Positions 61,333 to 64,000 of a stretch of DNA of 64,000 nt are shown one piece after another. Each line of letters begins with the position of its first letter. The first letter of the stretch is position 1. This stretch comes from Tropicimonas sp033101155 (GTDB taxonomy: Bacteria > Pseudomonadota > Alphaproteobacteria > Rhodobacterales > Rhodobacteraceae). Location of the stretch: the NCBI RefSeq assembly GCF_033101155.1, contig NZ_JAWMPX010000013.1, positions 62,001-126,000 of the forward strand. The letters run 5' to 3'. The notes below the pieces were generated by a model that was given only the letters and a program-made list of their open reading frames with translations, searched no databases and was not told the origin of the DNA. The translations under genes were made by a program, and so were the position numbers.

Positions 61333-62393
61333 CGCGTCGCGGCCGCCCGCTGGATCATTCCGAAGAGATCGCGCGGCTCGTCAGGGTCGGCGATCATGTC
61401 GAGGGTCTCATAGCGGCCCGTCCGCTCCAGCTGGTCGCGCAGGAAACGCAGCGCGGAGAAGTCCTCGATGGCGAAGCCGACGGAATCGAAGAGCGTCACC
61501 TGCCGCTCCGAGCTGCGTCCAGTCTTCTGCCCGGCAAGCACCTGCCAGAGCTCGGTCACCGGGTGATCCGCGTCAAGCTGCTGAATCTCGCCCTCGATGC
61601 GGGTCTGCGGCGGGAACTCGACGAAGATATCGGAGCGCAGGAGAATGTCCTTGTGAAGCTCGGTCTTGCCCGGACAGTCACCACCAATGGCGTTGATATG
61701 CACGCCCGCGCCAACCATGTTGTCGGTCAGGATGGTCGCGCATTGCTTGTCTGCGGTCACGGTCGTGATGATATGCGCGCCTTCGACCGCCTCTTCGCCG
61801 CTCCGGCATTCAACGATCTCGAAGCCGCGCCCCGCGAGATTGGCGGCGCATTTCCGGGTCGCCACCGGATCGACATCATAGAGCCGCAGCTTGGTGATCC
61901 CGAGCAGCGCCTGGAAGGCGATGGCCTGGAATTCCGATTGCGCCCCATTGCCGATGATCGCCATCGTGTCCGCCCCGGCCGGCGCCAGCGGTCGCGCCGC
62001 AACGGCGGACATCGCCGCCGTGCGCAGCGCCGTCAGAATGGTCATCTCGGAGATCAGCACCGGGTATCCCGAATCCACATCTGCCAGAACGCCAAAGGCG
62101 GTGACCGTCTGCAGCCCCTCCTTCGTGTTCTTCGGATGGCCGTTCACGTATTTGAACGCGTATTCGACCCCGTCCGAGGTCGGCATCAGCTCGATCACGC
62201 CCACGGAGCTGTGCGCGGCAACACGCGGGGTCTTGTCGAAGAGCTCCCATCGGGCGAAATCCTGCTCGATATAGCCGGCGATCCCGGTGATCATCTCGGC
62301 CACGCCGATATCGAGCACGGTATGCATCATGTCGTCCACCGAAACGAAGGGGACAAGGTTGAGAGACTGGATCGGGGAGGAATCGAAGGACAT
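61329..62393 (-). CDS. ocd: Ornithine cyclodeaminase
   Basis: NAD-dependent enzyme that turns ornithine into proline and ammonia, 354 aa. The Rossmann motif is MAIIGNGAQSEFQAIAF. FKYVNGHPKNTKEGLQTV and INAIGGDCPGKTELH (catalytic Asp) match the larger ornithine cyclodeaminase subgroup. It is the first gene of ocd-ctlX and is divergent from an Lrp-type regulator across about 145 bp. Confidence 0.94.
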   Translation of the reverse strand: MSFDSSPIQSLNLVPFVSVDDMMHTVLDIGVAEMITGIAGYIEQDFARWELFDKTPRVAAHSSVGVIELMPTSDGVEYAFKYVNGHPKNTKEGLQTVTAFGVLADVDSGYPVLISEMTILTALRTAAMSAVAARPLAPAGADTMAIIGNGAQSEFQAIAFQALLGITKLRLYDVDPVATRKCAANLAGRGFEIVECRSGEEAVEGAHIITTVTADKQCATILTDNMVGAGVHINAIGGDCPGKTELHKDILLRSDIFVEFPPQTRIEGEIQQLDADHPVTELWQVLAGQKTGRSSERQVTLFDSVGFAIEDFSALRFLRDQLERTGRYETLDMIADPDEPRDLFGMIQRAAATR

Positions 62394-62540
62394 ACAGGCG
62401 GCCTTTCGGAGAGACTGATATCGATTGGGTGTGGATCCTCACAGGATAGCCCCGCCAATTCTCTGTCGAAATCTCATTTTCTTGCAATTTATGAAGTCCG
62501 ATTGTACATTTCGTCAGGATGAGATGACGATTTGACAGAA

Positions 62541-62987
62541 ATGACATCAAGACCCGAAGCCAAGCAACCTCTCGACGCGCTGGACCGCGAGCTTGTCGCG
62601 ATCCTGCGCCGGGACGGCCGCGCACCGCTGTCGAAACTGGCCGAGATCCTCGGCGTATCGCGCGGAACAGTGCAGAACCGGCTCGACCGGATGCTCGCGT
62701 CGGGCACCTTGCTGGGCTTCACGGTGCGGGTGCGCGAGGACGCCGACACGGAGGCCATCCGGGCGGTGATGCTGGTCGAAGTCGTCGGAAAGTCGACCAC
62801 GGAGGTGATCCGTCGGCTGCGCGGCATCCCGGAACTTCAGCAATTGCACACGACCAATGGCAAATGGGACCTCGTGGCCGAGATCCAGGCGGCGTCCCTG
62901 TCCGATTTCGACCGGGTGCTGCGCGAAGTCCGGCTCACCGACGGCGTGCTCAACAGCGAGACCAGCCTCTATCTCAGCTCCGTCTGA
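62541..62987 (+). CDS. Lrp/AsnC-family transcriptional regulator
   Basis: A 148-aa regulator with an N-terminal helix-turn-helix (LSKLAEILGVSRGTVQNRLDRML, about residues 35-57) and a C-terminal RAM ligand-binding domain (LHTTNGKWDLVAEIQAASLSDFDRVL). Divergent from ocd-ctlX, so it probably activates them in response to arginine, ornithine or citrulline. The start is ATG 62541 or TTG 62532; neither ribosome site is strong. Confidence 0.92.
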   Translation: MTSRPEAKQPLDALDRELVAILRRDGRAPLSKLAEILGVSRGTVQNRLDRMLASGTLLGFTVRVREDADTEAIRAVMLVEVVGKSTTEVIRRLRGIPELQQLHTTNGKWDLVAEIQAASLSDFDRVLREVRLTDGVLNSETSLYLSSV

Positions 62988-63081
62988 CCTGCCGACACGC
63001 GCTTTTTTTCTGCCCCTGCCCTATTCTCTCCAAAGTCGCAGGGCAGAAGGAAAGCCGTCCGTTCCCTTTCGAGAAACCCCG

Positions 63082-63903
63082 ATGCCCCTGCCCTCCTCGA
63101 TCACGGCAACGCTCCTGCTCTCCCATCCTGCACAGATCGACAGTGAGGCACTCTGCACAGCACTGGCGGCGCGGATCGGGCCGGAACTCGGCACGCTCGA
63201 ATGCCGAACATGGCGCGGCGCGCCGCTGCTATCCGCGCCAAAGGCGCATGTTCTTGTGCAGCCCCGCGACCTGCCGCTGACCGGGCACAGGTTCGACACG
63301 GCGCTCGACTCGCAGTTGCTGGACGTGCTGCACGAAGACCCGGACAGCGTCATCGGGCAACATCGCGCGGCCGTGACATTGAGCGTTGGCACTGGGGCCG
63401 AACCGTCGCCCTCCGACACGCCGCCGAGCCCCACGCAGGACGTGTTCGACCAGCTGCTGATCCTGGGCCACGGCGCAGCGTCCCAGCTTGCACAGCAGAA
63501 TGCGACGCTGGCAGTCCACTGGCAGCAGTCAGGACAGTTCCTCAGCGCGGAACGTTTCGCGGCGATGTCGCGCATGCTCTTTCCCCTGCCCCTGTTCCTG
63601 CATCCGCGTCCCGAAATCCGGCAGGATGGGCGCAAGGCGTGGCTGTCGCTGGAGCTCTTCGGGGCGACGGAGCTGATCGGGCGGTCGCTGCGCTCCGCGC
63701 CGGCCCCGGTCGCGTTCGACTGGCTGGCCCCGCGGCTTTTCGCACTGGTCAGCCATCTGCGTGCCGATCCCGGGGCCGCAGACGGCGGGCTGACCTTCGC
63801 CACGGCCCCCGGGGAACGGTTCCGACTGCGCGAGGACGCCGATGGTGGCCTGACGGTGCATGTCGAGATGAAAGACGGAAAGCTCCTCCCCGTCGCGCCC
63901 TGA
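63082..63903 (+). CDS. Conserved hypothetical protein, possibly DUF4261-like
   Basis: A 273-aa cytoplasmic protein, no signal or membrane helix. LLILGHGAASQLAQQNATLAVHWQQSGQFLSAERFAAMS near the centre (read in two parts) recalls DUF4261-type proteins, but I am not sure. The C-terminal part has LSLELFGATELIGRSL. Nothing reveals a catalytic role. The start is the ATG at 63082; the open frame upstream overlaps the Lrp gene. Confidence 0.7.
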   Translation: MPLPSSITATLLLSHPAQIDSEALCTALAARIGPELGTLECRTWRGAPLLSAPKAHVLVQPRDLPLTGHRFDTALDSQLLDVLHEDPDSVIGQHRAAVTLSVGTGAEPSPSDTPPSPTQDVFDQLLILGHGAASQLAQQNATLAVHWQQSGQFLSAERFAAMSRMLFPLPLFLHPRPEIRQDGRKAWLSLELFGATELIGRSLRSAPAPVAFDWLAPRLFALVSHLRADPGAADGGLTFATAPGERFRLREDADGGLTVHVEMKDGKLLPVAP

Positions 63904-63905
63904 GA

Positions 63906-64000
63906 TCAGGTGCCAAGCGCAGCGCGGTCCTCCACGGTCAGGGCGCTGCGGGCGAGCAGGATCGTGTGGATCGAAAAGGCCACGGCGCCGCTCTCGGGCA
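63906..64000 (-). CDS. C-terminal end of a minus-strand gene (cut by window)
   Basis: The last 31 codons of a minus-strand frame, open to the window end, reading AFSIHTILLARSALTVEDRAALGT before a TGA at 63906-63908. It is convergent with the DUF4261-like gene. Too little is visible to name the product. Confidence 0.6.
   Translation of the reverse strand, partial: PESGAVAFSIHTILLARSALTVEDRAALGT

Noticed and set aside
1..64000. CRISPR arrays, insertion sequences, prophage and toxin-antitoxin pairs
   Set aside because: No spaced repeats, transposases, phage structural genes or paired small toxin/antitoxin frames were recognised on either strand.

Overview
The window is GC-rich chromosomal DNA with tightly packed genes. 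It almost certainly comes from an alphaproteobacterium of the Rhodobacteraceae/Roseobacter group. Supporting evidence is the set of alphaproteobacterial markers: methylsuccinyl-CoA dehydrogenase with its long N-terminal extension, MeaB, a DUF3429 protein, a DUF4167 protein beside prfA-prmC, cysteine-free L31, two VPLPA-CTERM-type secreted proteins, and CtlX with ornithine cyclodeaminase under an Lrp-type regulator. I see no phage, insertion sequence, CRISPR array or rRNA. One tRNA gene (Trp, anticodon CCA) is present.

Layout. 1-1115: C-terminal part of an ABC exporter. 1169-4450: thiBPQ thiamine importer behind a TPP riboswitch. 4618-8026: threonine degradation genes kbl-tdh with a divergent XRE-cupin regulator and a small unknown protein. 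8027-12984: a looser, accessory-looking stretch with an RraA-like aldolase and SDR dehydrogenase pair, tRNA-Trp and a fumarate-reductase-type flavoprotein. 13046-15249: argF and argD. 15530-18628: ispH, a LysE exporter, DUF3429, a methyltransferase and rnhA. 18694-20765: glsA, then rplS-rpmE. 20929-25037: a GNAT protein, fosX, an M42 peptidase, an EamA transporter and an AraC regulator. 25121-29137: a lipoate-ligase-like protein, an Fe-alcohol dehydrogenase and mcd. 29289-33649: a TSUP permease, modABC and an NAD-binding protein. 33836-39808: an RND/MMPL exporter, a potassium channel, a GST and an ABC exporter. 39938-42239: Nudix, DsrE, an SPFH protein and NfeD. 42371-45821: an acetyltransferase, pyrF, meaB and an EamA transporter. 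46082-50668: a VPLPA-CTERM-like protein, glnA-glnB and NAD(P)HX repair. 50684-56619: a PPOX protein, mazG, an M20 amidohydrolase, a VPLPA-CTERM protein and an SLC13 permease. 56822-60043: a small secreted protein, prfA, prmC and DUF4167. 60394-64000: ctlX-ocd, an Lrp regulator, an unknown protein and a gene cut by the window end.

How it fits together. Nitrogen and amino-acid metabolism dominates: glutamine synthetase and PII, glutaminase, arginine synthesis (argF, argD), citrulline/ornithine breakdown (ctlX, ocd) and threonine breakdown (kbl, tdh). Mcd and MeaB point to the ethylmalonyl-CoA pathway for acetyl-CoA assimilation. High-affinity import of thiamine and molybdate is encoded.

I found no clearly new multi-gene system. 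The observations most worth a second look are a Tdh that has lost all four structural-zinc cysteines, a voltage-gated-type potassium channel ending in a zinc-ribbon motif, an apparently intact chromosomal FosX, an AT-rich operator-like dyad in the RraA/SDR intergenic region, and a VPLPA-CTERM-like protein with an unusual tail.
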